Of a stretch of 64,000 bases of DNA, positions 21,267 through 33,897 are shown in pieces. The notes below the pieces were generated by a model. That model did not search any database, was not told the origin of the DNA, and worked only from the letters and a program-made list of their open reading frames with translations. Both the position numbers and the translations under genes were made by a program. The stretch comes from Buchnera aphidicola (Formosaphis micheliae) (lineage in GTDB: Bacteria; Pseudomonadota; Gammaproteobacteria; Enterobacterales; Enterobacteriaceae), in the NCBI RefSeq assembly GCF_039403185.1, contig NZ_CP135047.1, positions 434,001 through 498,000 on the forward strand. Reading direction: 5' to 3'. Numbering within the stretch: position 1 is the first letter of the stretch; each line of letters starts with the position of its first letter.

Positions 21267-22379
21267 ATGAACTATTATCAAGCATTAGCACGAAAATGGA
21301 GACCACAATCTTTTAACGAAGTCATAGGTCATAAATATATTATTAAAGCTATTTCAAATGCTTTATCTCTAAAAAAAAATCATCACGCTTGGATTTTTTC
21401 TGGTACCAGAGGTATTGGAAAAACAACAATTTCAAGATTATTAGCTAAAAGTTTAAATTGTAAACAAGGAATATCTTCTAACCCTTGTCGAATATGTTCT
21501 AACTGTCAATCAATAGAAAAAGGTAATTTCATCGATTTATTAGAAATAGATGCTGCATCTAAAACTAAAATAGAAGATATAAAAGAGTCACTCAATAACA
21601 TCCAATATTCACCTGTACAAGGACGATTTACTATCTATTTAATAGATGAAGTGCATATGCTTTCTAGATATAGTTTTAACTTTCTTTTAAAAATACTAGA
21701 AGAACCCCCAAAACATATAAAATTTATTTTAGCTACAACGAATCCAGAAAAAATTCCCAATACTATATTATCCCGTTGTTTAAAATTTAACTTAAGAGAA
21801 CTAGACATTAATGATATTATATATCAAATAAAAAAAATACTACATTATGAGAACACTAAATATGATTTAGAAGCCTTACAAATAATATCTAGAACAGCTG
21901 CGGGTAGTTTAAGAGACGCATTAAACTTAACAGAACAAGCAATATCTATGGGCAATGGAATTATAACACTTCAAGACGTTACTCATATGATAGGTACAAT
22001 AAATGCTTTACAATCTTTATCATTAACTATAGCTTTACTAAAAAAAGATGCAAATAAAATTTTTTTATTATTAAATAAAATAGCCAATCAAGGAGTTAAC
22101 TGGGACTCAATTTTAATTGAAATTCTTAGAACATTATATAACATTGCCATGTTACAAACAGTGCCATCACTATGGGATAATTCAAATTATAGTATACATG
22201 AAAAAAATATGTTATCTAATATAGCAAGCAAAACAAATAATGAAGATATTCAATTATATTACCAAGCATTGTTATTAAGTAGAAAAGAATTATACATGGC
22301 ACCAAGCTATAAAATTGGTACTGAAATGGCTTTACTAAAAACATTAAATATAAAAAATACCCGTAAATTAATTATGTAA
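21267..22379 (+). CDS. dnaX: DNA polymerase III clamp-loader subunit DnaX, gamma-like short form
   Basis: ATPase of the clamp loader that places the beta clamp on DNA. It has Walker A GTRGIGKTT (from residue 46), a Cys4 zinc module (CKQGISSNPCRICSNC), Walker B LIDEVHML, and the SRC arginine-finger motif in TILSRCLKFNLR, then the collar-type domain III. It is only 370 aa, against 643 aa for E. coli tau and 431 for gamma. The tau-specific domains that contact DnaB and the polymerase core are absent, so the tau/gamma frameshift has no purpose here. ATG start; ybaB follows as in E. coli. Confidence 0.97.
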   Translation: MNYYQALARKWRPQSFNEVIGHKYIIKAISNALSLKKNHHAWIFSGTRGIGKTTISRLLAKSLNCKQGISSNPCRICSNCQSIEKGNFIDLLEIDAASKTKIEDIKESLNNIQYSPVQGRFTIYLIDEVHMLSRYSFNFLLKILEEPPKHIKFILATTNPEKIPNTILSRCLKFNLRELDINDIIYQIKKILHYENTKYDLEALQIISRTAAGSLRDALNLTEQAISMGNGIITLQDVTHMIGTINALQSLSLTIALLKKDANKIFLLLNKIANQGVNWDSILIEILRTLYNIAMLQTVPSLWDNSNYSIHEKNMLSNIASKTNNEDIQLYYQALLLSRKELYMAPSYKIGTEMALLKTLNIKNTRKLIM

Positions 22380-22503
22380 ACTAAAAAAAATATTTCTATT
22401 CTCTAATCAATAACTGATATAATATATTCAAACTAATTTATTAAAAAAAATAATTTTAACCAATATTAAATCTAACAATATTACATGTATAAAGAAGAAA
22501 AAA

Positions 22504-22836
22504 ATGTTTACTAAAAATGGATTAGGTCATTTAATGAAACAAGCTCAACAAATGCAAGACAAAATGTCAAAAATTAAAAAAGAAATTACTGCTCTAGAAG
22601 TAACAGGCGAATCTGGTGCTGGATTAGTCAAAATAACTATCGACGGTGCTCATCATTGTAAAAAAGTAGAATTTGATTCTAGTATAATACTAAAAGATGA
22701 TAAAGAAATGCTAGAAGACCTAACTGCTGCTGCATTCAATGATGCAGAACGAAAAATTTCTGAAGCTCATAAAGAAAAAATGACAACAATTTCTTCAGGA
22801 GTAGATTTACCTAACGAATTCAATTTTCCAATTTAA
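22504..22836 (+). CDS. ybaB: Nucleoid-associated protein YbaB/EbfC family
   Basis: Small dimeric DNA-binding protein, 110 aa (E. coli 109). Conserved sequence includes [57 protein letters not shown] and SSGVDLP. It is next to dnaX as in E. coli; the usual recR neighbour is missing and htpG follows after 126 bp. A GAAGAAAA purine stretch upstream of the ATG serves as ribosome-binding site. Confidence 0.96.
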   Translation: MFTKNGLGHLMKQAQQMQDKMSKIKKEITALEVTGESGAGLVKITIDGAHHCKKVEFDSSIILKDDKEMLEDLTAAAFNDAERKISEAHKEKMTTISSGVDLPNEFNFPI

Positions 22837-22962
22837 AAAAATAATGATATTGTATATAATAAATTAAATAAATGTGCTTTAACTAATAAAAAATTAATTT
22901 ATTGCATGTAACATCATACTCAAATATAAAATATCCTACCGATATATAATTAAGGATTATTT

Positions 22963-24837
22963 ATGAATATAAAAACACAAGAAAAACATGAATTTAAATC
23001 AGAAATAAAACAATTATTACATATAATGATTCACTCCCTATATTCTAATAAAGAAATTTTTGTTAGAGAATTAATTTCGAACGCATCTGATGCAATAGAT
23101 AAATTGAGATTTAAATCTATCACTTCAGAAGAAATACATAAAAATTTTTCTAATGGATGTATTACTATTTACATTAATAAAGAAAAAAACACGTTAACAA
23201 TTAGTGATAATGGTATAGGAATGACACGTCAAGAAATTATTGACAATTTAGGAACTATTGCTAAATCAGGTACTAAAGATTTTATTAATTCACTAATGAA
23301 TGATAAAAAAACAGATAATCAATTAATAGGACAATTTGGAGTAGGATTTTATTCATCATTTATTGTATCAGAAAAAGTATTAGTACGAACTCGAGCTGCT
23401 ACAAATTTATCAGAAGAAGGAATACAATGGGAATCATCAGGTCAAGGTGAATATACAATTCACAATATTGTAAAAAAAGAACAAGGAACAGAAATAATTT
23501 TATATCTTAAAAAAGAAGAAAAAGAATTTTTAGATATATGGAAAATAAAAAATATAATAAAAAAATATTCCGACCATATTTCTGTTCCAATAAAAATATT
23601 TAATTTTGACGAACAAAAAAAAACGGGTACGTGGGAACAAATTAATAAAGCAACAGCGTTATGGACATTAAATAAAACAGAAATCAAAATAGAAGAATAT
23701 CAAGAATTCTATAAACATATAACAAATGACTTTAATAAACCTCTCATATGGAGTCATAATCACGTAGAAGGGAATCAAGAATATATAAGCTTACTATATA
23801 TTCCAGAAAAATCTGCGTGGGATCTATGGAATAGAGAAAACAAACATGGTTTAAAACTATATGTAAAAAGAATTTTTATTATGGATGATGCATCACAATT
23901 TCTACCAAATTATTTAAGATTTGTCAGGGGTCTAATTGATTCAAATGATCTTCCTTTAAATATCTCAAGAGAAATACTACAAGATAATCATATTATACAA
24001 AAATTACGTCGATCGTTAACTAAAAGAGTTTTAAATATGTTAACAACATTAGCTACAAATGATCCTGAAAAATATAAAATATTTTGGAATCAATTTGGAC
24101 TAGTACTAAAAGAAGGACCAGCAGAAGATTCAATTAATAAGAATGAAATTGCTAATTTATTAAGATTTTCTTCTCTTAATTCAAATAATTCAGAACAACA
24201 TATGTCACTTGTTGATTATATTCAAAATATGAAAACAGAACAAGATAAAATCTACTATATTACGTCCGATAGTTATGCTGCTGCCAGTAGCAGTCCTCAT
24301 TTAGAATTCTTTAAAAAACATAACATTAATGTTTTATTACTTTTTGATCGAATTGATGAATGGATGATGAATTATATAACTGAATTTCAAGGAAAAAAAT
24401 TTCAGTCTATTAGTAAAGATGATGAATCATTGAATAAATTAGTAAAAAAAAATAATCAAATAGACAAAAATGTAGAAGAAAACATAAACGATTTCATTAA
24501 AAAAGTAAAAACTATATTGAAAGATCAAGTAAAAGACGTACGGATTACATATAGATTAATTGATACACCATCAATAGTATTGACTGACACAAATGAAATG
24601 ACTACACAAATGGCAAAATTATTTTCAGCTGCAGGTCAAAACATACCACCAATAAAATATATATTTGAAATAAATCCAAATCACATTTTAATAAAAAAAA
24701 TAATGAACGTAAATGATTCCATAATCTTTAATGAATGGATTCAACTTTTGCTAGAACAAGCATTATTAGCTGAAAAAGGTAATTTAGATAATCCAAATCA
24801 ATTTATTAATAGAATTAATTTATTGTTAAGTCATTAA
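22963..24837 (+). CDS. htpG: Chaperone protein HtpG (Hsp90)
   Basis: ATP-dependent Hsp90 chaperone, 624 aa, the same length as E. coli HtpG. The GHKL ATPase domain shows [21 protein letters not shown] and [14 protein letters not shown]; the middle domain shows [11 protein letters not shown] and LNISREILQ. The C-terminal dimerisation domain ends [31 protein letters not shown] with AAGGATTATTT upstream. No convincing heat-shock promoter was seen in the 126-bp spacer. Confidence 0.99.
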   Translation: MNIKTQEKHEFKSEIKQLLHIMIHSLYSNKEIFVRELISNASDAIDKLRFKSITSEEIHKNFSNGCITIYINKEKNTLTISDNGIGMTRQEIIDNLGTIAKSGTKDFINSLMNDKKTDNQLIGQFGVGFYSSFIVSEKVLVRTRAATNLSEEGIQWESSGQGEYTIHNIVKKEQGTEIILYLKKEEKEFLDIWKIKNIIKKYSDHISVPIKIFNFDEQKKTGTWEQINKATALWTLNKTEIKIEEYQEFYKHITNDFNKPLIWSHNHVEGNQEYISLLYIPEKSAWDLWNRENKHGLKLYVKRIFIMDDASQFLPNYLRFVRGLIDSNDLPLNISREILQDNHIIQKLRRSLTKRVLNMLTTLATNDPEKYKIFWNQFGLVLKEGPAEDSINKNEIANLLRFSSLNSNNSEQHMSLVDYIQNMKTEQDKIYYITSDSYAAASSSPHLEFFKKHNINVLLLFDRIDEWMMNYITEFQGKKFQSISKDDESLNKLVKKNNQIDKNVEENINDFIKKVKTILKDQVKDVRITYRLIDTPSIVLTDTNEMTTQMAKLFSAAGQNIPPIKYIFEINPNHILIKKIMNVNDSIIFNEWIQLLLEQALLAEKGNLDNPNQFINRINLLLSH

Positions 24838-24936
24838 GTAAATATATGTATGAATGTATACAAAAAAATAATTAATTATTTATTATAAAATTATATGTAT
24901 AAAAATACAGTGATATTTTATAGCAAGGAATAATTC

Positions 24937-25584
24937 ATGCGTATTATTTTTATTGGTCCTCCAGGTACAGGTAAAGGTACTCAATCTAATTTTATTACTA
25001 ATAAATATAGTATTCCTACCATATCTGTGGGAGATATTTTAAGAAGCAATACAACACAAAACAACGAATATAATAAAAAAATCAACGATATCATTAATGA
25101 AGGAAAATTAGTTGACGATAATACTATTGTTCAATTAACAAAAAAAAGAATTCATCAAATAGATTGCAGAAAAGGATTTGTATTAGATGGATTTCCACGG
25201 ACTATACCACAAGCACATGCTTTAAAAAATATGAATATTAAGATAGATTATGTTATTCAATTTGAGCTATCATATAAACTAATAATAGATAGAATTAAAG
25301 GTAGGAGAATTCATATCCCATCTGGTAGAATTTATCATAAAAAATATAATCCACCAAAAAAAGAAAATATAGATGATATAACAGGTCAAAAACTTACTGT
25401 TAGAAAAGATGATAATGAAGAAAAAATAAATAAAAGAATTGAAGAATACCAAAAATATACTCTTCCTTTAGCTGAATATTACAAAAAAGAAGAACAGTTA
25501 GGATATATTAAATATTACATAATTAATGCGCAATTGACTCCACTGATTATACACAAACAATTGGAAAAAATATTTATTCAATAA
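24937..25584 (+). CDS. adk: Adenylate kinase
   Basis: Converts ATP + AMP to 2 ADP. The 215-aa enzyme has the P-loop GPPGTGKGTQ (7-16), the AMP-binding DGFPRT motif, and the LID domain (GRRIHIPSGRIYHKKYNPPK) of the long, non-zinc type. ATG start with AAGGAATAAT upstream. It follows htpG as in E. coli. Confidence 0.99.
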   Translation: MRIIFIGPPGTGKGTQSNFITNKYSIPTISVGDILRSNTTQNNEYNKKINDIINEGKLVDDNTIVQLTKKRIHQIDCRKGFVLDGFPRTIPQAHALKNMNIKIDYVIQFELSYKLIIDRIKGRRIHIPSGRIYHKKYNPPKKENIDDITGQKLTVRKDDNEEKINKRIEEYQKYTLPLAEYYKKEEQLGYIKYYIINAQLTPLIIHKQLEKIFIQ

Positions 25585-25609
25585 AATAAACTAATTTACT
25601 ACATATATC

Positions 25610-25628
25610 ATCATCCATCATCCATCAT
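25610..25628. repeat. Short tandem repeat next to tRNA-Arg
   Basis: The 7-mer atcatcc is repeated 2.7 times, ending exactly at the 3' end of the tRNA-Arg gene, where an encoded CCA would be. Confidence 0.6.
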
Positions 25629-25702
25629 GCACCCTACAGGACTTGAACCTGTGACTTACGGCTTAGAAGGCCGTTGCTCTATCCAAACTGAGCTAAGGGT
25701 GC
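25628..25702 (-). tRNA. argU: tRNA-Arg (UCU)
   Basis: A 75-nt cloverleaf on the minus strand: acceptor GCACCCT paired with AGGGTGC, D-arm GCTCAGTTTGGATAGAGC, anticodon TCT in CTTCTAA, and T-arm ACAGGTTCAAGTCCTGT. It is similar to E. coli argU. Unlike the other two tRNA genes in the window it does not encode CCA: the discriminator A is followed by TGATGG. It lies between adk and folD, antisense to both. Confidence 0.96.
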
Positions 25703-25770
25703 GGATTGTTACTTATTTATAAAAAATTATATTTTATATAAAAATTAAAAAAAAAATAATCTAAATATAT

Positions 25771-25794
25771 ATTATCATATATATTATCATATAT
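25771..25794. repeat. 12-nt tandem repeat
   Basis: Two exact copies of attatcatatat in the spacer between tRNA-Arg and folD, flanked by further AT dinucleotides. Probably a simple-sequence expansion. Confidence 0.6.
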
Positions 25795-25912
25795 ATATAT
25801 AATACATTTATTTTTTAATAAAAAAATACTTTTTAAAAAATACAATATAGCAATGTAGCTTATAAGTGATATAATAAAACTAATAAATAATTTTGTAAAG
25901 TTGAGTTATTAT

Positions 25913-26782
25913 ATGACAGCAAATATTATAGATGGTAAAAAAATTTCTAATACTATAGAGGAAAATATTAAACAAATTGTAAAAAAAAGAATATTATTAG
26001 GCAAAAGAGCTCCTGGATTAGCAGTAATCTTAATAGGAAACGATCCTGCTTCAAAAATTTACATCAATAAAAAAAAAACAATTTGTAAAAGAGTTGGATT
26101 TATTTTAAAAAATTGGCATTTACCTATAAATATTACTGAAAAAAAAATATTAAAATTAATAAATCAATTAAATAATGATAACTGCATAGATGGAATATTA
26201 ATACAACTACCTTTACCTAAAAACATTAATAAAGAAAATATAATTAATAGTATTTTACCAAAAAAAGATGTAGATGGTTTTCATCCTTATAATATAGGTT
26301 GTCTTTCTCAAAGATATCCTAAATTAAGACCATGTACACCATTTGGGATAATAACATTATTAAAAAAATATAAAATTAATACTTATGGTTTACATGCTGT
26401 AATGATAGGAGCATCTAATATAGTGGGTCGACCAATGAGTTTAGAATTACTACTAGCAGGATGTACTACAACCATCGCTCATAGATTTACGAAGAATTTA
26501 AAATATCATGTACAAAATGCTGATTTACTAATTGTGGCTGTAGGAAAACCAAATTTTATTCATGGAACATGGATTAAACCAGGAGCTATAATAATAGATA
26601 TTGGTATAAATAGATTAAATAATGGAAAAATAGTGGGAGATGTGCATTTCAAATCAGCTTGTTTAAATGCATCCTATATTACTCCTGTTCCTGGAGGTGT
26701 TGGACCTATGACTGTTATCTCACTATTAAAAAATACTCTTTATGCTTGTGAAAATTTTCATGATAATTTAAAAAACAACTAA
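25913..26782 (+). CDS. folD: Methylenetetrahydrofolate dehydrogenase / cyclohydrolase FolD
   Basis: Bifunctional enzyme that interconverts 5,10-methylene-THF and 10-formyl-THF, supplying formyl groups for purines and for Fmt (35400-36380). The ATG at 25913 (289 aa) aligns with the E. coli start (288 aa); a TTG at 25901 is rejected. Seen are the YxxxK active site (YINKK), [16 protein letters not shown], the NADP-binding GASNIVGRP and [11 protein letters not shown]. An A10 run at 26069-26078 is read in frame, giving the same length as E. coli there. Its end is only 6 bp from the end of convergent cysS. Confidence 0.98.
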   Translation: MTANIIDGKKISNTIEENIKQIVKKRILLGKRAPGLAVILIGNDPASKIYINKKKTICKRVGFILKNWHLPINITEKKILKLINQLNNDNCIDGILIQLPLPKNINKENIINSILPKKDVDGFHPYNIGCLSQRYPKLRPCTPFGIITLLKKYKINTYGLHAVMIGASNIVGRPMSLELLLAGCTTTIAHRFTKNLKYHVQNADLLIVAVGKPNFIHGTWIKPGAIIIDIGINRLNNGKIVGDVHFKSACLNASYITPVPGGVGPMTVISLLKNTLYACENFHDNLKNN

Positions 26783-26788
26783 GTACTA

Positions 26789-28186
26789 TTATTTTTTAAT
26801 ACTATACCAAAACGTATCATTTTGATTATCTTCTAATATGATATCTAAACTAAATAAATATTTACGAATATTATCTGCTTGAGTCCAATTTTTCAATTTT
26901 CTAGCATTATTCCTTATATATAACATTTTTTCTATTGTTGTAATGTCTATTTTTTGAAATTTAGTCTGTTTTTTAAAAAAATCATGTGGATTTTTATATA
27001 ATAAACCTAACTGATTTCCTAAAAAATACAAAACTGATGCTAATTTATTTACTTCTATACTATCTTTTTGTATTTTTAAAACATTAATTTTTTTTGCTAA
27101 ATTAGATAATATGGAAAATACCAACGGAACATTAAAATCATCATTCATAGCATTCCTAAATTCTAACTCAAATATAGAATGACGAAACAATGTATCTTTA
27201 TAATTTGTAGAATATAAAGCTCTATATAATCTTATTAACGATATACTAGATTGTTTTAAAACTTCTTCAGAATATAATAAAGGTTGTCTATAATGTGTAG
27301 ATAATAAATAGTAACGAATAATTTCAGAATCATACTTATTCAATATATCTCTTAAAAAAAAAACATTTCCCAATGATTTAGACATTTTTTTATTTTTTAT
27401 AATTACCATCCCTGAATGTATCCAATAATTAGCATAAATACTTTTATTAACACAAGTAGACTGAGATATTTCATTTTCATGATGAGGAAATAATAAATCT
27501 GATCCACCACCATGAATATCTAACGTTTTACCTAATAGATACCTGCTCATAGCAGAACATTCTATATGCCATCCAGGACGACCTTTCCCCCAAGGAGAAC
27601 ACCAATACGGTTCATTTTTTTTAGATACTTTCCATAATACAAAATCTAATTTATTTTTTTTGATAATCCCTTTATTACATATACGTTTACCAGATCTTAA
27701 ATATTTCAAAAATTGTCCAGATAATACACCATAATTAATATCACTATCAACAGAAAAAAATACATTTCCTTCTTTTGATATATAAGCATGATTAGAATTT
27801 AATAATTCAGTAATCATTTGAATAATAACTGGTATATAATTAGTTACTCTCGGTTCTTTATCTGGTGGTAATATATTAAGTTCTGTAAAATCTTTATGCA
27901 TTTCATTAATCATACTATTAACAAAAAAATTCATACATTTATGTTTCTTATAAGAAACATTAATTATTTTATCATCAATATCAGTAATATTACGTACATA
28001 TGTAACTGTATATCCACAATATCTTAAATAACGCGCAATTAAATCAAATATAATAAACGTTCTTCCATGCCCAATATGACATAAGTCATATACAGTTACT
28101 CCACAAACATACATATTAACATGATTCAAAAAAACTGGTTTAAAATTTTCCTTTTTTTTAGTTAAAGAATTAAAAATTTTTAACAT
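26789..28186 (-). CDS. cysS: Cysteinyl-tRNA synthetase
   Basis: Class I synthetase, 465 aa (E. coli 461). It has zinc ligand Cys28 (YVCGVTVYD), the HIGH motif (37-40), WHIECSAM and FPHHENE that complete the zinc site, and KMSKS (KKMSKSLGN) for ATP binding. A T10 run in coding sense (27354-27363) sits inside GNVFFLRDIL and is in frame, matching E. coli in length. In E. coli cysS also lies near folD. No terminator separates the two convergent genes. Confidence 0.99.
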   Translation of the reverse strand: MLKIFNSLTKKKENFKPVFLNHVNMYVCGVTVYDLCHIGHGRTFIIFDLIARYLRYCGYTVTYVRNITDIDDKIINVSYKKHKCMNFFVNSMINEMHKDFTELNILPPDKEPRVTNYIPVIIQMITELLNSNHAYISKEGNVFFSVDSDINYGVLSGQFLKYLRSGKRICNKGIIKKNKLDFVLWKVSKKNEPYWCSPWGKGRPGWHIECSAMSRYLLGKTLDIHGGGSDLLFPHHENEISQSTCVNKSIYANYWIHSGMVIIKNKKMSKSLGNVFFLRDILNKYDSEIIRYYLLSTHYRQPLLYSEEVLKQSSISLIRLYRALYSTNYKDTLFRHSIFELEFRNAMNDDFNVPLVFSILSNLAKKINVLKIQKDSIEVNKLASVLYFLGNQLGLLYKNPHDFFKKQTKFQKIDITTIEKMLYIRNNARKLKNWTQADNIRKYLFSLDIILEDNQNDTFWYSIKK

Positions 28187-28581
28187 AAATAAATCTCTTC
28201 AAAAAAACTAATAAAAAATAAAATATGTAAAAGAACACCATAAATAATATATAAATTATTTGTATAAATAATTTATATATTATTTATTCATATAAAAAAT
28301 AATCAAATATGTTAAATTGATTATTTTTTTATCTATTCTAATTTAATACTATTCCACTTATCATTTATATTATAGGATAATAAAAAATATATTTTAAAAT
28401 AAAAATAGAGAAAATATGTCAAAAAAATCTTTTAATATAAAAATATGTAATATATTACATTTAGTAAAAGATAAAAACATTAGTAAGTTTTTATTATAAA
28501 ATAAAATATTATCACGTTGTAATAAAAAGAAATTTTAATAGTATTTTTTATTCTAAAAAATACATAACAAGAGTCTTAAAA
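28187..28581. other. Divergent spacer cysS/ybeD
   Basis: 395 bp, A/T-rich, without ORF or RNA gene. It must hold the promoters for cysS (minus) and ybeD (plus); none stands out. Confidence 0.5.
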
Positions 28582-28845
28582 ATGAAAACGAAATTAGAAA
28601 AAATGTTAAAATTTCCTTGCTCCTTTACTTATAAAGTAATAGGATTAGCTCAACCAGAGTTAGTAGATAAAATCGTTAAAGTAATTCAATTAAGACTACC
28701 AGGAGATTATGCCCCTAATATTAAATCAAGCAATAAAGGTAATTATTTATCTATTTCTATTACAGTATTCGCTAAAAATTTTTCTGAAATAGAAATTTTA
28801 TACCATGAATTAAGTAAAATTAATTTAGTAAGAATGGTGTTATAA
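28582..28845 (+). CDS. ybeD: YbeD family protein (DUF493)
   Basis: Small cytosolic protein of 87 aa, the same size as E. coli YbeD and of ACT-like fold in known structures; its function is not established. Conserved: LEKMLKFPCSFTYKVIGLAQPELVDKIVKVIQ, PGDYAPNIKSSNKGNYLSISIT and ELSKINLVRMVL. In E. coli ybeD is followed by lipB, lipA and, a little further, cspE; here lipBA are absent and cspE is the next gene. Confidence 0.95.
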   Translation: MKTKLEKMLKFPCSFTYKVIGLAQPELVDKIVKVIQLRLPGDYAPNIKSSNKGNYLSISITVFAKNFSEIEILYHELSKINLVRMVL

Positions 28846-28955
28846 TATTTTTTTGTAATAAAAGAGGTAACATATATTTTAAAAAATAAAATAAATATAT
28901 AATATATTTTTATTAGTAAAATAGATTATATAATCTAATCAACCATACAAAAATA

Positions 28956-28985
28956 ATAGTGCAGCACTTAATAGAACTGCACTAT
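28956..28985. terminator. Bidirectional terminator between ybeD and cspE
   Basis: 9-bp perfect stem ATAGTGCAG/CTGCACTAT with a 12-nt loop between convergent ybeD and cspE. On the minus strand it is followed by TATTATTTTTG, so it is best suited to end cspE transcription; on plus it is followed by AAATTTTG. Confidence 0.75.
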
Positions 28986-29019
28986 AAATTTTGCATTTGA
29001 AATAATAAATACATTATTC

Positions 29020-29229
29020 TTATAAGCTAACTACATTAGCAGCAGAAGGTCCTTTAGCTCCTTCAGTAATTTCAAATTCAACACTTTGACCTTCTGTTAA
29101 CGTTTTAAATCCATTACTTTGAATTGCTGAAAAATGAACAAATACATCTTTACTTCCATCTTCAGGTGTTATAAAACCAAATCCTTTAGACTCATTAAAC
29201 CACTTTACATTACCTTTAATCTTCGACAT
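29020..29229 (-). CDS. cspE: Cold-shock protein CspE-type RNA chaperone
   Basis: 69-aa single cold-shock domain. RNP1 (KGFGFI) and RNP2 (VFVHF) are intact. It matches E. coli CspE ([35 protein letters not shown]) better than CspC (MAKIKGQVKW; PAAVNVTAI), and the location after ybeD also fits cspE. CspE acts as an RNA chaperone and transcription antiterminator. Ribosome-binding site AAAGGT precedes the ATG. It is the first gene downstream of the rRNA operon and is separated from it by the palindrome at 29473-29536. Confidence 0.95.
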   Translation of the reverse strand: MSKIKGNVKWFNESKGFGFITPEDGSKDVFVHFSAIQSNGFKTLTEGQSVEFEITEGAKGPSAANVVSL

Positions 29230-29472
29230 CTATATTACCTTTACATGAAAATATAAACTAACTCATTCAATAAGCTAGTAAAAAAAATTTTATTAAATTT
29301 AATCAAATTTTATTTAAAAAAATAATTTATTTTTTAATATGACTAATAAATTATAAGTATTGTACCTGATTAATCAAGATTTTAAATTATTAATAATAGT
29401 TTTAATAACTGTTAATTTATTTATAATATAATAAAATTTACATATTTAAAACATATACCTATTAAAACTTAT

Positions 29473-29536
29473 CAGGCAACATATAAAAAACAACCAAGGA
29501 TAAATTTATCCTTGGTTGTTTTTTATATGTTGCCTG
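29473..29536. terminator. Perfect 64-nt palindrome, terminator of the 23S-5S operon
   Basis: Two perfect 32-bp arms without any loop spacer, centred between 29504 and 29505. In minus-strand transcripts the core is AACAACCAAGGATAAA plus its complement, followed by TTTTTT, a standard intrinsic terminator. The outer arms extend it so that the last six bases of 5S RNA (29531-29536) are part of the palindrome. A-run before and T-run after make it usable on both strands. Confidence 0.85.
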
Positions 29537-29649
29537 GCAATGTCCTACTTTTACACGGAGAAACTCCGTACTATCATTGGCGTTGAAATGTTTCACTTCT
29601 GAGTTCGGAATGGTTTCAGGTGGTTCCATAACACTATTTTTACCAGGCA
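29531..29649 (-). rRNA. rrf: 5S ribosomal RNA
   Basis: 119 nt on the minus strand. Helix I ends TGCCTGG and CCAGGCA pair, and the conserved core CCGAACTCAGAAGTGAAAC is identical to E. coli. Located about 84 nt after 23S in the same transcript; its 3' end overlaps the palindrome. Confidence 0.98.
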
Positions 29650-29732
29650 TTATTAAACTAAAAATAAATATGTTTAAATTTAGATAATAAGAACAAAATT
29701 TATTCTTATTAATAAAACATCTCTGGTGTTGT

Positions 29733-32661
<2,929 letters not shown>

Positions 32662-32807
32662 TTACAACCCACAGATGTCTTAATTATAAGATTTTGAACT
32701 TATTTTCCAAATTTTTAAAGAACTTTATTCATAATTTATTTTTATATCAAAACCAAATTAAGAATAACATATAAATAAAATATAGTACAGAAATAATTTA
32801 TTTTTTT

Positions 32808-32883
32808 TGGTGTCCCCTAGGGGATTTGAACCCCTGTTGCCGCCGTGAAAGGGCGATGTCCTAGACCTCTAGACGAAGAGGAC
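32808..32883 (-). tRNA. tRNA-Glu (UUC)
   Basis: 76 nt on the minus strand, close to E. coli tRNA-Glu: D-arm TCGTCTAGAGG, anticodon TTC in CTTTCAC, GGCGG stem, T-arm CAGGGGTTCAAATCCCC, encoded ACCA end. It is the leader tRNA of the 23S-5S transcript, as in E. coli rrn spacers, but no 16S precedes it. Substrate for Tus/MnmA thiolation of its wobble uridine. Confidence 0.98.
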
Positions 32884-32926
32884 TAAAAATTAAAATATAG
32901 TACACCATATAATATTATATATCTCT

Positions 32927-32954
32927 ATGTTACAGAACAAGTTAAAAGAGTCAA
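32927..32954 (-). promoter_or_regulatory. Sigma-70 promoter for tRNA-Glu-23S-5S
   Basis: Minus strand: -35 TTGACT (32949-32954), 16-bp spacer, -10 TAACAT (32927-32932). Predicted start near 32920, about 37 nt before the tRNA. This gives the rRNA operon its own promoter independent of aroE. Confidence 0.7.
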
Positions 32955-33064
32955 GTTTTTTTTATTAATTTTATTACTTTAATATAAGTTTAAACTGCAA
33001 AATACAAACAAATATCTCAATATATATTATCTCAATAAATACATCCAAAATAAAAAACATTTAC

Positions 33065-33897
33065 TTACTTTTTATATTTTATTTTTATTACATCAATAAC
33101 CGAATTTATATCAGGTAACTTACCAAACCAAAGAAAAAAAGAATATGCAGCTTGTATTACTAACATACCTATTCCGTCAGAAATACCTGCTGATCCTATT
33201 TTTTTACACCACCGTAAAAATGGAGTTAAATTTAATTGATAATACATATCATAACAATATGTTGTAGGACAAATAATTTTTTCTGGTAAAATAGGTAATG
33301 TATTCTGTAATCCACTAGATGTAGCATTAATAATTAAATTAAAATGAATTTTATGTAACTCATTATTAGTAATCAATATAATATTTCCAAAAATTTTAAA
33401 TTTATCTACTATGTTTCTTGCTTTATCCATATTTCTATTAGTAATAAAAATAGAACAATTTAATGACAATAAAGATAATATTATACCTCTTGCAGCACCA
33501 CCTGCACCAACTAATAATATGACATCATTTTTTTTAATAAATCGTAATCTTTTTAAATCTTTTATTAAACCTATACCGTCAGTATTATCTCCTAATAATT
33601 TACCATTCTGTAATTTTTTTATAGTATTTACTGATCCTGAAATTTTTGCTCTTTTTGTTAAAATATCACATATATTGACCACTTCTTCTTTAAATGGTAC
33701 AGTAATATTACATCCCATCCCACCTTGAGAAAAAAAAAATTTAAATATGATGTTAACTTACCTATAGGAACTAAAATAGCAATATAATTACTTTCTATTC
33801 CAATTTGTTTATAAAATAAACTATGAATTTTAGGCGATTGAGTATGATGAATAGGATTACCAAAAACTGCATATCTACTTTGTTTTATTATTTTCAT
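33065..33897 (-). CDS. aroE: Shikimate dehydrogenase AroE, frameshifted at a T10 run
   Basis: AroE reduces 3-dehydroshikimate to shikimate with NADPH. The first segment (33897 down to the T10 run at 33730-33739) reads MKIIKQSRYAVFGNPIHHTQSPKIH to YLNFFF. Homology then continues in another frame with SQGGMGCNITVPFKEE, LLGDNTDGIGL (catalytic Asp), the NADP loop GAGGAARG, NATSSGL and DGIGMLVIQAAYSFFLWFG. One extra T in the run gives LNFFFSQGG, the same length as E. coli LNAFFSAGG. Apart from that single shift the gene is intact (about 277 aa), including the active-site Lys in VPFKEE. Both shikimate neighbours aroB and aroK are intact at 62328-63986, so slippage rescue is more likely than loss. 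Confidence 0.9.

Noticed and set aside
28923-28936. Palindrome agattatataatct as an operator
   Set aside because: A/T-only palindromes of this size are expected often in such DNA, and it lies between convergent genes.
33411-33728. 105-codon plus-strand ORF opposite aroE
   Set aside because: Antisense shadow of a gene with clear AroE homology; low-complexity translation.
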